Origin: an uncultured Clostridia bacterium
GTDB lineage: Bacteria; Bacillota; Clostridia; Christensenellales; CAG-314
Length of the DNA: 64,000 bases
Reading direction: 5' to 3'
Assembly (NCBI GenBank): GCA_947628135.1
Contig: CANQYT010000009.1
Coordinates: 1-64,000 of the forward strand
Below, piece after piece: positions 17,675 to 26,476 of the stretch (within the stretch, counting starts at the first letter, position 1; every line of letters starts with the position of its first letter). A program made the translations under genes and the position numbers. The notes beneath the pieces were generated by a model. That model saw nothing but the letters and a program-made list of their open reading frames with translations. It was not told the origin of the DNA and made no database searches.

Positions 17675-18606
17675 TGTCGATAAGTACGCAAAGGCTGTCC
17701 GAATTGGTCGAACTGTATTCCGGCATAAAGGAAAGTTTCCGTCTCGTGGACGAAAAGTACAGTCTCGTAGCCACCGAGCCGCAACTTGATATGCCGGAAA
17801 GCCTCAATCTGAAAAAACTTACCTACACCCCGAAAACGCAGGAAGAACTTAACGCCGCCGCGGAACTGTCAACGGCAGCGGCGATATTGTCCAAGCAGAA
17901 TTCCGTCGAGCGCAGTTACTCCGCCAAACTGAAAAGTATTTCGCAAAAACAGGCGGAAGTTCTGAGCGACGCGGATATGAAAGCCAACGAATCGGTGGAC
18001 GCGTTTAACGCCGAAAAGGAGGAAATTGCGCGTAAACTTGTGGACAACGGCTTGGTTTTCTCCACGATAGCCGTCAAATTCAACGATCTCGCCTCCCAAC
18101 ATCACATCAAACGTATGGAAAAGATAAGTTCCCGCGTGGATCACCGCACGAAACTCATCGAAAGCGAGCAAGCGGACGCGGAGCAACTGTACACGGAGTC
18201 CTGCGAGGCGTTGCAGCGAGAAAAGGAAGCGCGTATCGCCGAAGCGTTGCGGCAACTTGCCGAAGCGGAGGAAAAACAGCGTATCGCCGTCGAAAAGTAC
18301 AACAACAGTTTGGAAGAAAAGGAGCAAAAGTATCAGGCAAGCCGCGCGAGAGCGTACGAATCGGCGTACCGCGCTCGGCAGAACACGGCTTTGCAAAACG
18401 CCAAACTCTACGCCGAATTGGGCGAAACGGGTTACAGAGATCTCATTCAAAAGGAGAAATACTCGATATGCGTCAAACAGTGCGCCGCGCTCACCCGCGA
18501 AGAGGGCAACGCTTTGCTCGATTTCGACGGTTTTCTGCGGACGGAACTCGGCTCGTACTATTCCACGTTCGTCAATTGGGTAAATACCGCGCTTATTCCC
18601 GCTTGA
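17674..18606 (+). CDS. Long coiled-coil phage protein (needle-like?)
   Basis: 310 residues from ATG 17674, sharing one base with the previous stop. Residues 85-265 form a long, charged coiled coil (KISSRVDHRTKLIESEQADA, then EALQREKEARIAEALRQ). The ends are globular: an N-terminal YSGIKESFRLVDEKY segment and a C-terminal FDGFLRTELGSYYSTFV. As last gene of a P22-type head cluster it stands where a tail needle (gp26) could be expected, but length and sequence do not prove this. A terminator follows. Confidence 0.6.
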   Translation: MSISTQRLSELVELYSGIKESFRLVDEKYSLVATEPQLDMPESLNLKKLTYTPKTQEELNAAAELSTAAAILSKQNSVERSYSAKLKSISQKQAEVLSDADMKANESVDAFNAEKEEIARKLVDNGLVFSTIAVKFNDLASQHHIKRMEKISSRVDHRTKLIESEQADAEQLYTESCEALQREKEARIAEALRQLAEAEEKQRIAVEKYNNSLEEKEQKYQASRARAYESAYRARQNTALQNAKLYAELGETGYRDLIQKEKYSICVKQCAALTREEGNALLDFDGFLRTELGSYYSTFVNWVNTALIPA

Positions 18607-18627
18607 AACCGTCCCGAAGATATTTTT

Positions 18628-18660
18628 ACGCACGCCCGCTCGCAAAGGCGTGCGTTTTTC
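18628..18660 (+). terminator. Intrinsic terminator of the phage head operon
   Basis: ACGCACGCC and GGCGTGCGT form a perfect nine-base-pair stem followed by TTTTT. Confidence 0.9.
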
Positions 18661-18674
18661 TGTCCGCAAAACAG

Positions 18675-18703
18675 TTGTAAAATAATTTATTTTATTGTAT
18701 AAT
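18675..18703 (+). promoter_or_regulatory. Sigma-A promoter for the membrane-protein/RNase J region
   Basis: TTGTAA and TATAAT are separated by 17 bases. The predicted start of transcription near 18710 favours the ATG at 18748 over the GTG at 18718 as the first codon of the next gene. Confidence 0.8.
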
Positions 18704-18747
18704 CAAAAAAAGCGACCGTGGCAAAGCGGTCGTTACGGGAAATTACA

Positions 18748-19578
18748 ATGCGGTATCAAAGTAAATCGTCAATTGCATATATGTTCCGCAACTTTTTTAT
18801 GTTGGTGTACGTCGCGCTGCCGTCGGCTGCGCTGATGGCGTTTGCGACTTATTTGTACAAACCCACTGCGGAAATCGGACTGTTCGTCGCTATGTTCGAC
18901 GGTTCGCTCACTATGGACAACTGCACGTCCGAACTGCTTAACAGGCTGTCGCTGCTGAGGTACGGCAGATATTGGTGGGTGTTCGTCATCGCCGTGGTAG
19001 TGCTGGCGTGTTCGGCGTGCATAATGGTGGTAAAGATAGACAGACATATGCGCACGGGACTTATGCCCGCCCTGCCCGTAAAGCGCGCGTTGGGCATATT
19101 ACCCTCTATGTTGCTGTACGTGGTGTGCTGCGTCGCCGCGTCGGAACTCGCCACGTTGGTTGCCGTAGGCATATCCTATCTCATCAGGTTTATTTCCAAC
19201 GCTACGGCTATCGTTGCGGTGGTGTTGGCGCTCACGTTTGCAGTAAGGGCGCTTTGCGCCTTCGTGTTCGGCTTGCTGATAGTCTCTTTCCCCTTGAAAT
19301 ACGGCGAAAACTACCGTTTCAACAGAGCGATGTCCTATTCGGCGCGGCTGATGTTCGCCAAAAAAGGCAAATTGCTGATTTTCGCATTGCTGTATCCGCT
19401 GTTGCGCCTTGCGATACTCGGCTTGGCGTATCTTTTGCAACCCTACTATCTCGATTGGATAGTTTACGGCGTGGCGTTTCTGTTCGCGTTTACCTACGTG
19501 CCCTGTTTGAGTTACAAACAGTACTACGACGACGTGGGCGGCGAACGGCGCGACGTGGGACAGATAATTTTCGGCTGA
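18748..19578 (+). CDS. Integral membrane protein of unknown function
   Basis: 276 residues with about six membrane helices (LVYVALPSAALMAFATYLY, YWWVFVIAVVVLACSACIMV, LPSMLLYVVCCVAASELATL, ATAIVAVVLALTFAVRALCA and two near the C terminus). Start ATG 18748; the GTG used in the ORF track lies only about eight bases from the predicted transcription start. A second membrane protein follows after 14 bases, and the pair may form one complex. I do not recognise the family. Confidence 0.7.
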   Translation: MRYQSKSSIAYMFRNFFMLVYVALPSAALMAFATYLYKPTAEIGLFVAMFDGSLTMDNCTSELLNRLSLLRYGRYWWVFVIAVVVLACSACIMVVKIDRHMRTGLMPALPVKRALGILPSMLLYVVCCVAASELATLVAVGISYLIRFISNATAIVAVVLALTFAVRALCAFVFGLLIVSFPLKYGENYRFNRAMSYSARLMFAKKGKLLIFALLYPLLRLAILGLAYLLQPYYLDWIVYGVAFLFAFTYVPCLSYKQYYDDVGGERRDVGQIIFG

Positions 19579-19592
19579 GGAGGTAAAAAAAA

Positions 19593-20564
19593 ATGCTCAA
19601 ACCGCTCATACTTGCCTCCCGCAATTGGAAGGTCCTGCTCAAATCGTTGGTGTATCAGACGCTGTTGCTCGCGCTTATGGTGGCGTTGGGGTATCTTGTT
19701 TTCGGCAACCTCGTAGACGAGATCGCGGTGATAATACGAGACAACAACGTGGGAGATTTTCTGTCCGATGCCGTCAATTCCATCGTCAGCGGCGAGTTCG
19801 ACAGCAACGCTTTTTCCTCGCGTCTTGCGGAACTCATCGCCGACATACGCGAATCCATAGCCTCGCTCAATATACCTTTCGGCGGCGCGACTATGTCCTA
19901 CGTGCTGTTTTGCGTAATTTTCGTGCTGTACCGTCTGTTCGTATCCTTGACGGACGTTGCCGCCGCCTGCCAATTGGAAGAATTTATGACCAGCAACGCC
20001 GAACGTCCCTTCACTTGGTTCGTGATAAAAAAGCAAGGCGTCACTTGGAAATTCGCGCTGTTGCAGACGGCGTTTGCGCTGCCCCTTGACCTACTGATAA
20101 TTTTCGGCTGTATAGGTTTCTATCTGCTGTTTTTGATAGCGTTCAATTGGTGGACGATTATTCCCGTAGCTATCATCGGCTTGCTTTTCTACGTGGCGCG
20201 TCTTACGCTGTTTTCCTTCACTCTGCCGTCGGTGGTGTGCAACGAAGGTTCGGTGCGTATGGCGTTCAAGCAAGGGCTTGCGCGCTCTCCGCTTAGATTC
20301 TGGCACGTATTCTGGAAAACGTTGGTAGTCGTGGCGTTGATTGCCGTCATCGCGGTGCTGTCCTTTATGTTCGTAGACAACGCCATTGTCAAGACGGTGC
20401 TTACCACAGTGCCGAGTTTCGCGCTGTATTTCTACATCAAATGCGTCAATATGGTGGAGTATTTCCGTTTCGACGACCGCCCGTTTTTCTACAAACGCGT
20501 GGAGATAGAGGGCACGGACCGTTACAAACGCAAGGCAGATAAAGCAAACCGTTCCGCACGCTGA
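19593..20564 (+). CDS. Integral membrane protein of unknown function
   Basis: 323 residues with about six predicted helices: VYQTLLLALMVALGYLVFG at the start, MSYVLFCVIFVLYRLF near 110, and LIIFGCIGFYLLFLIAF plus LVVVALIAVIAVLSFMF later. A 60-residue loop (residues 45-100) between helices 1 and 2 probably faces outside. A strong AGGAGG site precedes it. Co-transcribed with the upstream membrane gene. The family is not recognised. Confidence 0.7.
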   Translation: MLKPLILASRNWKVLLKSLVYQTLLLALMVALGYLVFGNLVDEIAVIIRDNNVGDFLSDAVNSIVSGEFDSNAFSSRLAELIADIRESIASLNIPFGGATMSYVLFCVIFVLYRLFVSLTDVAAACQLEEFMTSNAERPFTWFVIKKQGVTWKFALLQTAFALPLDLLIIFGCIGFYLLFLIAFNWWTIIPVAIIGLLFYVARLTLFSFTLPSVVCNEGSVRMAFKQGLARSPLRFWHVFWKTLVVVALIAVIAVLSFMFVDNAIVKTVLTTVPSFALYFYIKCVNMVEYFRFDDRPFFYKRVEIEGTDRYKRKADKANRSAR

Positions 20565-20590
20565 AAGGGGACGGAGCGGCAGTTTTTTTG

Positions 20591-20622
20591 AGCGACGCGG
20601 TAAAAGTACCTTGTCGCTTTTT
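20591..20622 (+). terminator. Intrinsic terminator after the membrane-protein pair
   Basis: GCGAC and GTCGC arms with inner GGTA/TACC pairing and a T run. Confidence 0.75.
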
Positions 20623-20715
20623 GTGCCCAAAGGGACTTTTTGACCCTCGTCAGGGCAACACTTAATTATGAAACGACGCGTCCGCAAGGGCGCAATACAA
20701 AATACAGAGGTAACA

Positions 20716-22590
20716 ATGAAAGCAAAAAAGAACACTGCCCCCGCAAGGGGCAAAACAAATACATCTCAAAACAAATCGGCAAAGCCGCAACCCGGCAAAA
20801 CGCAATCGGGCAAGCCGCAGCAGTTCCGGCAGCAGAACGCCCGTTCTTCCGCGAGCAAACGCCCTCGCGCGCCCCAACAGACGGGCGCTGCGGCAAAGTC
20901 GGCAAAAAGCGGCAATCCGCGCGTAAAACAAGGCAAACTCAAAGTGATGTTCCTCGGCGGCGTGGGGGAAATAGGCAAAAATATGACCGCCTTCGAGTAC
21001 GGCGACAGCATAGTCGTCATCGACGCGGGAATGTCTTTCCCCGGTACGGATATGCCGGGCGTGGACGTGGTGATACCCGACGCCACCTACCTGTACGAAA
21101 ATCGCAGCCGCGTAAAGGGTATTTTGCTTACTCACGGACACGAGGATCACATCGGCGCATTGCCCTATATAGCGGAAAAATTGGGTAAAGTGGACGTGTA
21201 CGGCACGCGGCTTACGCTTGCGCTTGCGGAAAACAAACTCATCGAACGCAACGTCGTCGACAAGGTGAATTTCGTCCCCGTTTCCGACCGCAGCGTAGTC
21301 AGTCTCGGCGCGTTTACGGCGGAGTTTATACACGTATCCCATTCGGTGGCGGGCAGCGTCGCCATTTGTCTGCGCACACCCGTGGGGACGGTGCTTCACA
21401 CGGGCGATTTCAAAGTGGACTACACGCCGCTGGGCAACGAGATAATGAACCTCAACCGAATCGCCGAGATAGGCAAACAGGGCGTTTTGCTGTTGATGAG
21501 CGAATCCACCAACGTGGAAAAAACGGGCTACACGTTGAGCGAATCGGTCGTGCAGGACACTTTCAACCAAATTTTCCGCGAGGCAAAGGGACGTCGGCTG
21601 ATAATAGCCACATTCGCCTCCAACGTGGACAGGTTGGGAATGATCATCGAACTTGCCAAGACGTACCGCCGCAAAATTGCGCTCACGGGCAAATCTATGA
21701 ATAAGTACATCGAAACGGCTGTAAGGGTGGGCACTCTCACGATAGACGAAGATATATTCGTGGACGCGGACAAGGTAAATTCCGTCGAGGACGGCAAACT
21801 CGTGATACTTTCCACGGGCAGTCAGGGCGAACCGATGAGCGCGCTTACGCGTATGGCAAGCGGCGAATTCAACAAAGTGGTAGTCGGCTCAAACGACACA
21901 ATTGTCATTTCCGCAAACCCCATTCCGGGCAACGAGCGGGACGTTTACTCCGTGATAAACAAACTGTACCGCTTGGGCGCAAACGTCGTGTATTCCGCGT
22001 TGTCCGCCGTACACGTTTCGGGGCACGCCTGTCAGGAAGAACTCAAACTTATCTACACGCTTGTCAAGCCCAAGTATTTCATACCCGTACACGGCGAGTA
22101 CCGTCATCTCAAACAGCACGCAATGCTTGTGGAAAACCTCAAACACAAAAAGTCCAACATCATCATACCGGAAATCGGCGACGTGGTGGAGTTGGACAAT
22201 GGCACGTTCCGCGTCGTGGGGCAGATACCCTGCGGCAGCGTGATGGTGGACGGTTTGGGCGTAGGCGACGTGGGCAACACCGTCTTGAAAGACAGACTTA
22301 CGCTTGCCGAGGACGGAATTTTGGTGTGCGTACTCACCGTGTCCAAGCAAACGGGCGAACTGCTCGCGCCGACGGAGATAGTATCCCGCGGTTGCTATTT
22401 CGAGCAGGAAGGAAGCAACAACACCGTAGACGAACTGAAACGTCTTGTTTCGCAGGAATTGAACAAACTGCCCAAACAAAACGTCACCGCCACGGCAATC
22501 AAGACCGCCGTGCAAAAGACGCTTCGCCACTATTTCCGAGTGACCTTGAAGCGTAACCCCATCGTCTTGCCGATAGTAGTGGAACTCTGA
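20716..22590 (+). CDS. rnj: Ribonuclease J
   Basis: 624 residues from ATG 20716 behind AGAGG; the ORF track's start 48 bases earlier lacks a clear site. Residues 1-75 are a basic, Q/P-rich disordered tail unusual in length. The metallo-beta-lactamase core follows: VMFLGGVGEIGKNM, HGHEDHIGALPY with the zinc ligands, HVSHSVAGSVAI, HTGDFKVD, then the beta-CASP motifs ESTNVEKTGYT and VSGHACQEELK, and the C-terminal dimer domain. RNase J is the main 5'-3' exonuclease of RNA turnover in Firmicutes. All catalytic motifs are present. Confidence 0.95.
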   Translation: MKAKKNTAPARGKTNTSQNKSAKPQPGKTQSGKPQQFRQQNARSSASKRPRAPQQTGAAAKSAKSGNPRVKQGKLKVMFLGGVGEIGKNMTAFEYGDSIVVIDAGMSFPGTDMPGVDVVIPDATYLYENRSRVKGILLTHGHEDHIGALPYIAEKLGKVDVYGTRLTLALAENKLIERNVVDKVNFVPVSDRSVVSLGAFTAEFIHVSHSVAGSVAICLRTPVGTVLHTGDFKVDYTPLGNEIMNLNRIAEIGKQGVLLLMSESTNVEKTGYTLSESVVQDTFNQIFREAKGRRLIIATFASNVDRLGMIIELAKTYRRKIALTGKSMNKYIETAVRVGTLTIDEDIFVDADKVNSVEDGKLVILSTGSQGEPMSALTRMASGEFNKVVVGSNDTIVISANPIPGNERDVYSVINKLYRLGANVVYSALSAVHVSGHACQEELKLIYTLVKPKYFIPVHGEYRHLKQHAMLVENLKHKKSNIIIPEIGDVVELDNGTFRVVGQIPCGSVMVDGLGVGDVGNTVLKDRLTLAEDGILVCVLTVSKQTGELLAPTEIVSRGCYFEQEGSNNTVDELKRLVSQELNKLPKQNVTATAIKTAVQKTLRHYFRVTLKRNPIVLPIVVEL

Positions 22591-23476
22591 TCCCGTCCGC
22601 AGGAAACCAACTCTCTCCCCGCTTCCCCTAAACACTGAACCTCGCCCTAACAAAGCCCGCAAGGAAATCAACATTATCTGTGTCTCTTGCTTCCCCTTTG
22701 AAGGGGAAGTCCCGCGCAGCGGGAAAAGGGTTGAAAGAAACTGTATTCCAAAACAACCCTTGTCCGCAAGGAAACACACACAAAACAGCCTGTTTATGTA
22801 ACGGAAAACACCCCTGTCCGTAGGGAAACCAACCTCATTCCCTCTCTCTTGCTTCCCCTTTGAAGGGGAAGTCCCGCGCAGCGGGAAAAGGGTTGAAAGA
22901 AACTGTATTCCAAAACAACCCCCGCCCCACAGGGAAACACACACACAACAGCCTGTTTATATGACGGAAAACACCCCGCCCGCAAGGAAACCAGCCCTCT
23001 CCCCACTTCCCCTAAACACTGAACCTCGCCCTAACAAAGTCCGCAAGGAAACCAACTCTCTCCTATAACTCTTGCTTCCCCTTTGAAGGGGAAGTCCCGC
23101 GCAGCGGGAAAAGGGTTGAAAGAAACTGTATTCCAAAACAACCCTTGTCCGCAAGGAAACCAGCCCTCTCCCCGCTTCCCCTAAACACTGAACCTCGCCC
23201 TAACAAAGTCCGCAGGAAATCAGCCCTCTCCCCTCTCCCTTGCTTCCCCTTTGAAGGGGAAGTCCCGCGCAGCGGGAAAAGGGTTGAAAGAAAACTGTAT
23301 CTCGCAACCCACCCTCTCCGCCTCGGCGGGAAAAGTGTTGTCTCTCCGTTTTCAATATGAGCCCCCCCTCCGCCCCAGCGGAAAAAGCCTTGCCCATCGT
23401 CCCCAAATACGCAACCCCCTCCGCGCTTGCGCTAGAAGCGCTATCCCCGAGGAAACGGTACTGAAAAAAACTCGCT
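22591..23476. repeat. REP-like palindrome array, left half
   Basis: Four copies of a core TTCCCCTTTGAAGGGGAA followed by CCCGCGCAGCGGG and AAAAGGGTTG begin at 22691, 22853, 23076 and 23244. Between them are companion repeats: one with CCGCTTCCCCTAAACACTG (22620, 23000, 23175) and one with AACAGCCTGTTTATGTAACG (22785, 22947). The two palindromes in each core can form hairpins. ORFs in this stretch are produced by the repeats and are not genes. Confidence 0.88.
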
Positions 23477-23836
23477 ATGAACAAAGCAAACAAAACGCTG
23501 ATACCCTATGCGCGAAACTTGCGCAAAAATATGACGAAAGAAGAGCGCCGTTTGTGGTATAATTATCTTAAAAACTATCCCGTTCGATTTCGCCGTCAAG
23601 AGATAATCGGCAACTATATTGCGGATTTTTACTGCTCGTCGGCGAAATTGGCGATAGAATTGGACGGCAGTCAGCACTACGAAGAGGATATGCTTGTAAA
23701 AGACGCTGTCCGCACGAGTGAAATAGGGGAATACGGCATTGCGGTAGTGCGATTTCCCAACAACGCGGTAAACGGAAAATTTCGCGACGTGTGCGAATAC
23801 ATAGACTGTTTGGTGCGCTCGCGCACCGAAGTATAA
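23477..23836 (+). CDS. DUF559 endonuclease-domain protein
   Basis: 119 residues. The motif order is that of DUF559, a Vsr/restriction-endonuclease fold: NLRKNMTKEERRLWYNYLKN, then VRFRRQEIIGNYIADFYC with the catalytic-type D, then LAIELDGSQHYEE with E-x-D. It is embedded in the REP-like array, with four palindrome copies on each side. Members of this family occur widely near such repeats. A role in moving or maintaining the repeats is inferred; no transposase is present. Confidence 0.85.
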   Translation: MNKANKTLIPYARNLRKNMTKEERRLWYNYLKNYPVRFRRQEIIGNYIADFYCSSAKLAIELDGSQHYEEDMLVKDAVRTSEIGEYGIAVVRFPNNAVNGKFRDVCEYIDCLVRSRTEV

Positions 23837-24535
23837 CAGCGACACTTCTCTGCGTTAGTAAATCACCTTAAAGATTCTACTACGCCCGCAGGAAACCAAC
23901 ATTATCTGTGTCTCTTGCTTCCCCTTTGAAGGGGAAGTCCCGCGCAGCGGGAAAAGGGTTGCTCGTACATCGCAAACTTGTTGAACACCCTGCCCGCAGG
24001 AAATCAGCCCTCTCCCCTCTCTCTTGCTTCCCCTTTGAAGGGAAAGTCCCGCGCAGCGGGAAAAGGGTTGTCATCACTATTGCAAGTCGCAATGAACACC
24101 CCCCCCGCCCGTAGGAAACACACACAAAACAGCCTGTTTATGTAACGGAAAACACCCTGTCCGCAGGAGACCAACTCTCTCCCCGCTTTCCATAAACAAC
24201 GTGACTTCGTTCACACGTTGTCCGTAGGGAGACAAACTCTCTCCCTTCTCTTGCTTCCCCTTTGAAGGGGAAGTCCCGCGCCAGCGGGAAAAGGGTTGAA
24301 AGAAAACCGTATCTAAAAACAAATCCCCTCCGCCCCGGCGTGAATAGCCTTGCCTCTCCCCACCCACCCTGTCCGTAGGGAGACAAACTCTCTCCCTTCT
24401 CTTGCTTCCCCTTTGAAGGGGAAGTCCCGCGTTAGCGGGAAAAGGGTTGAAAGAAAATCGTATCCCACCCCCCCTCCGCGCTTAGCGAAACAAACTGCCC
24501 GTCAACAACGGCAAAAACCCCGCACAACACGAAAA
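23837..24535. repeat. REP-like palindrome array, right half
   Basis: Four further copies of the TTCCCCTTTGAAGGGGAA core begin at 23919, 24028 (one base changed in the second arm), 24255 (CGCGCCAGCGGG variant) and 24406 (CGCGTTAGCGGG variant). The loop changes while the stem is kept, as expected of hairpins under selection or gene conversion. The companion segment AACAGCCTGTTTATGTAACG recurs at about 24131. Confidence 0.88.
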
Positions 24536-25120
24536 ATGACGTTAGACGAACTCAAACAATACGCCGCCGAGCGGCACATACCGATAATGTCCGACAGCAC
24601 GCGGCAACTGCTTTACGAAACGGTTGCGGCGGTGCGTCCGCAGCGCATACTTGAAATCGGCACGGCGATAGGGTACAGCGGCGTTGTGATGCTTTCGGCA
24701 AGTCCGCAGGCGCGGCTCAACACGATAGAAATTTCCGAGGAATACGCCTCGATAGCGCGCTCAACGTTCGAGCAGTACAACGTGTCCGCCCGAGTAAACT
24801 TGTTTGTCGGCGACGCGCGCGACATAGTCCCTCAACTTACGGGGCAGTACGATTTCATCTTTTCCGACGGTCCGAAAGGGCAGTACGAAGCGTTCTTTCC
24901 CTATCTGACGGAGTTGCTTGCCGTTGGCGGCGTGCTCGTGTGCGACAACGTGCTGTACAAAGGATTGGTGGAGAACGTCCCCTCCGACAAGCGGCACAAG
25001 CACATCACCGTTGCCCGCAATATGCGCGCGTTTTTGGACGATCTCACTTCCGACAAGCGGTATTCGACGGTACTTCACAGGGAGGGCGACGGTGTGACGG
25101 TGTCCACGAAACTGTATTAG
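24536..25120 (+). CDS. O-methyltransferase family 3 (YrrM-like)
   Basis: 194 residues from ATG 24536; the ORF track extends it into the repeat array. The SAM site is ILEIGTAIGYSGVVM (motif I), followed by NTIEISEE and DFIFSDGPKGQY, with a metal-binding D/N pattern (VLVCDNVLYKG). In Bacillus the orthologue yrrM is followed by the U32 hydroxylase genes and is linked to tRNA uridine-34 modification; here a U32 gene also follows, after 135 bases. The tRNA role is taken from that conserved pairing. Confidence 0.85.
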   Translation: MTLDELKQYAAERHIPIMSDSTRQLLYETVAAVRPQRILEIGTAIGYSGVVMLSASPQARLNTIEISEEYASIARSTFEQYNVSARVNLFVGDARDIVPQLTGQYDFIFSDGPKGQYEAFFPYLTELLAVGGVLVCDNVLYKGLVENVPSDKRHKHITVARNMRAFLDDLTSDKRYSTVLHREGDGVTVSTKLY

Positions 25121-25202
25121 CCGCCTGCCGCAACAAACAACTTTCATTGCGGCGTGCCGCGGCGGATAAGTGCGGCAATTGCAGTACAACAACCTCAAAA
25201 AA

Positions 25203-25255
25203 CGCGATTTTGTGATATACTATTACACGCATAGTATGTGAAAAGGTGCAAAAAA
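25203..25255. repeat. Palindromic repeat TACTAT-N7-ATAGTA, copy 1
   Basis: TACTAT at 25218 and ATAGTA at 25231 are separated by seven bases. The flank CGCGATTTTGTGATA resembles that of the copy near 49050 (CGCGGTTTTGTAGAC). The element overlaps the ribosome site of the U32 gene. Confidence 0.7.
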
Positions 25256-26476
25256 ATGACAAAAAATGTCCAAAAAATCGAACTTTTAGCCCCTGCGGGC
25301 AATATGGAGAAATTGCAAACGGCGTTGCACTTCGGTGCGGACGCGGTGTATTTTTCCGGTAAACTCTGGGGGTTGCGCGCGTATGCGGGCAACTTTGCCG
25401 ACAGCGAGATAGTCGAAGCCGTGCGGCTTTGTCACGAGGCGGGCGCAAAAGCGTACGTCACGCTCAACATATTTGCAAGCAACGGCGATTTCGACGGATT
25501 GAGCAAATATCTGCGGCTGTTGGAGCGCGCCGAAACGGACGCGGTGATAGTATCCGACGCGGGAGTGTTCGACTTTGTGCGCGAACACAGCGCTTTGCCG
25601 ATACACGTTTCCACGCAGGCAAACACCACAAACAAGTATGCCGCGGCGCATTGGGCAAAACTTGGCGCGGAGCGCGTCGTTTTGGCGAGGGAAGTGCCTC
25701 TTGCGGAGATAGCGGAAATATCCGACTTTTGCCCCGACTTGCAGTTGGAAGCGTTTGTACACGGCGCAATGTGCGTCAGTTATTCGGGGCGGTGTCTGAT
25801 GTCCAACTATCTTGCGGGGCGCAACGCCAATCGCGGCGAATGCGTTCAGGCGTGCCGTTGGGAGTGGCAGGTCCGCGAAGTAAGCCGCGAAGATTGGCTG
25901 CCCGTGTACGAGGACAGCCGCGGCTCGTACATATTCAACAGCAAGGATATGAATATGCTCTCTCACCTGTCGGAACTTGCGTCGGCGGGCGTAGACTGTT
26001 TCAAGATAGAGGGGCGTATGAAATCGTCCTTTTACGTGGCTACGGTGGTGGGCGCGTACCGCCGCGCGCTGGACGCAATGGCGCAGGGCAGTTTTACGGA
26101 GGAACTTGCCGCCGAGTTGCAACGGGAACTCGACAAGGCTTCCCACCGCGAGTACACAACGGGATTTTACTTCGGCGACGAACAGCGGCAGTACTACGAC
26201 AGTAGCAAAGCGGCGGAAAAATACAAATTCATCGCCGTGGTGAAGCGCGTCAACGGCGACGGCAGCGCGGTAGTGGAACTGCGCAATAAATTCGCCGTGG
26301 GAGACGTTCTCGAAACGCTCACGGCAAACGACGATTGCGGCAAAAGTTTCACCGTGCGTTATGCGGTGGATGAGGAGGGCAACGAATTGTCCGTGTGCAA
26401 CCGCGTAAAGCAACTGCTCACGGTAAATTGTCCCTACCAACTTTCAGTTGGAGACTTTTTGCGCAAGCGCGTATAG
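25256..26476 (+). CDS. Peptidase U32 family protein (TrhP/YrrO-type tRNA hydroxylation)
   Basis: 406 residues from ATG 25256, behind AAGGTG; the GTG at 25238 is an alternative. LLAPAGNMEKLQTALHFGADAVY is the family signature, followed by VSTQANTTN, LAREVPLAEI, and EAFVHGAMCVSYSGRCLMSNY with conserved cysteines. It ends in the C-terminal small domain. Members take part in 5-hydroxyuridine formation at tRNA position 34. It converges with dapB and overlaps its end by 33 bases. Confidence 0.9.
   Translation: MTKNVQKIELLAPAGNMEKLQTALHFGADAVYFSGKLWGLRAYAGNFADSEIVEAVRLCHEAGAKAYVTLNIFASNGDFDGLSKYLRLLERAETDAVIVSDAGVFDFVREHSALPIHVSTQANTTNKYAAAHWAKLGAERVVLAREVPLAEIAEISDFCPDLQLEAFVHGAMCVSYSGRCLMSNYLAGRNANRGECVQACRWEWQVREVSREDWLPVYEDSRGSYIFNSKDMNMLSHLSELASAGVDCFKIEGRMKSSFYVATVVGAYRRALDAMAQGSFTEELAAELQRELDKASHREYTTGFYFGDEQRQYYDSSKAAEKYKFIAVVKRVNGDGSAVVELRNKFAVGDVLETLTANDDCGKSFTVRYAVDEEGNELSVCNRVKQLLTVNCPYQLSVGDFLRKRV

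Larger units (their letters stand above)
8801..18606 (+). mobile_element. Phage head-and-packaging module (possible domesticated prophage)
   Basis: Eleven plus-strand genes cover packaging, portal, scaffold-like, capsid and head-completion functions, with start/stop overlaps typical of phage operons. The one opposite-strand gene (9239-9970) looks cellular. No integrase, repressor, replication, tail, tail-spike, holin or endolysin gene is seen, and no attachment-site repeats were noticed. All reading frames are intact, and base composition is like the flanking host genes. It ends with a terminator at 18628. Confidence 0.8.

Noticed and set aside
8801-18606. Complete active prophage
   Set aside because: Integrase, repressor, tail, lysis and replication genes are absent and no att repeats were seen.
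22794-24386. Several ORFs encoding FPFEGEVPRSGKRV-like peptides
   Set aside because: They are translations of the REP-like palindromes and appear in several frames.
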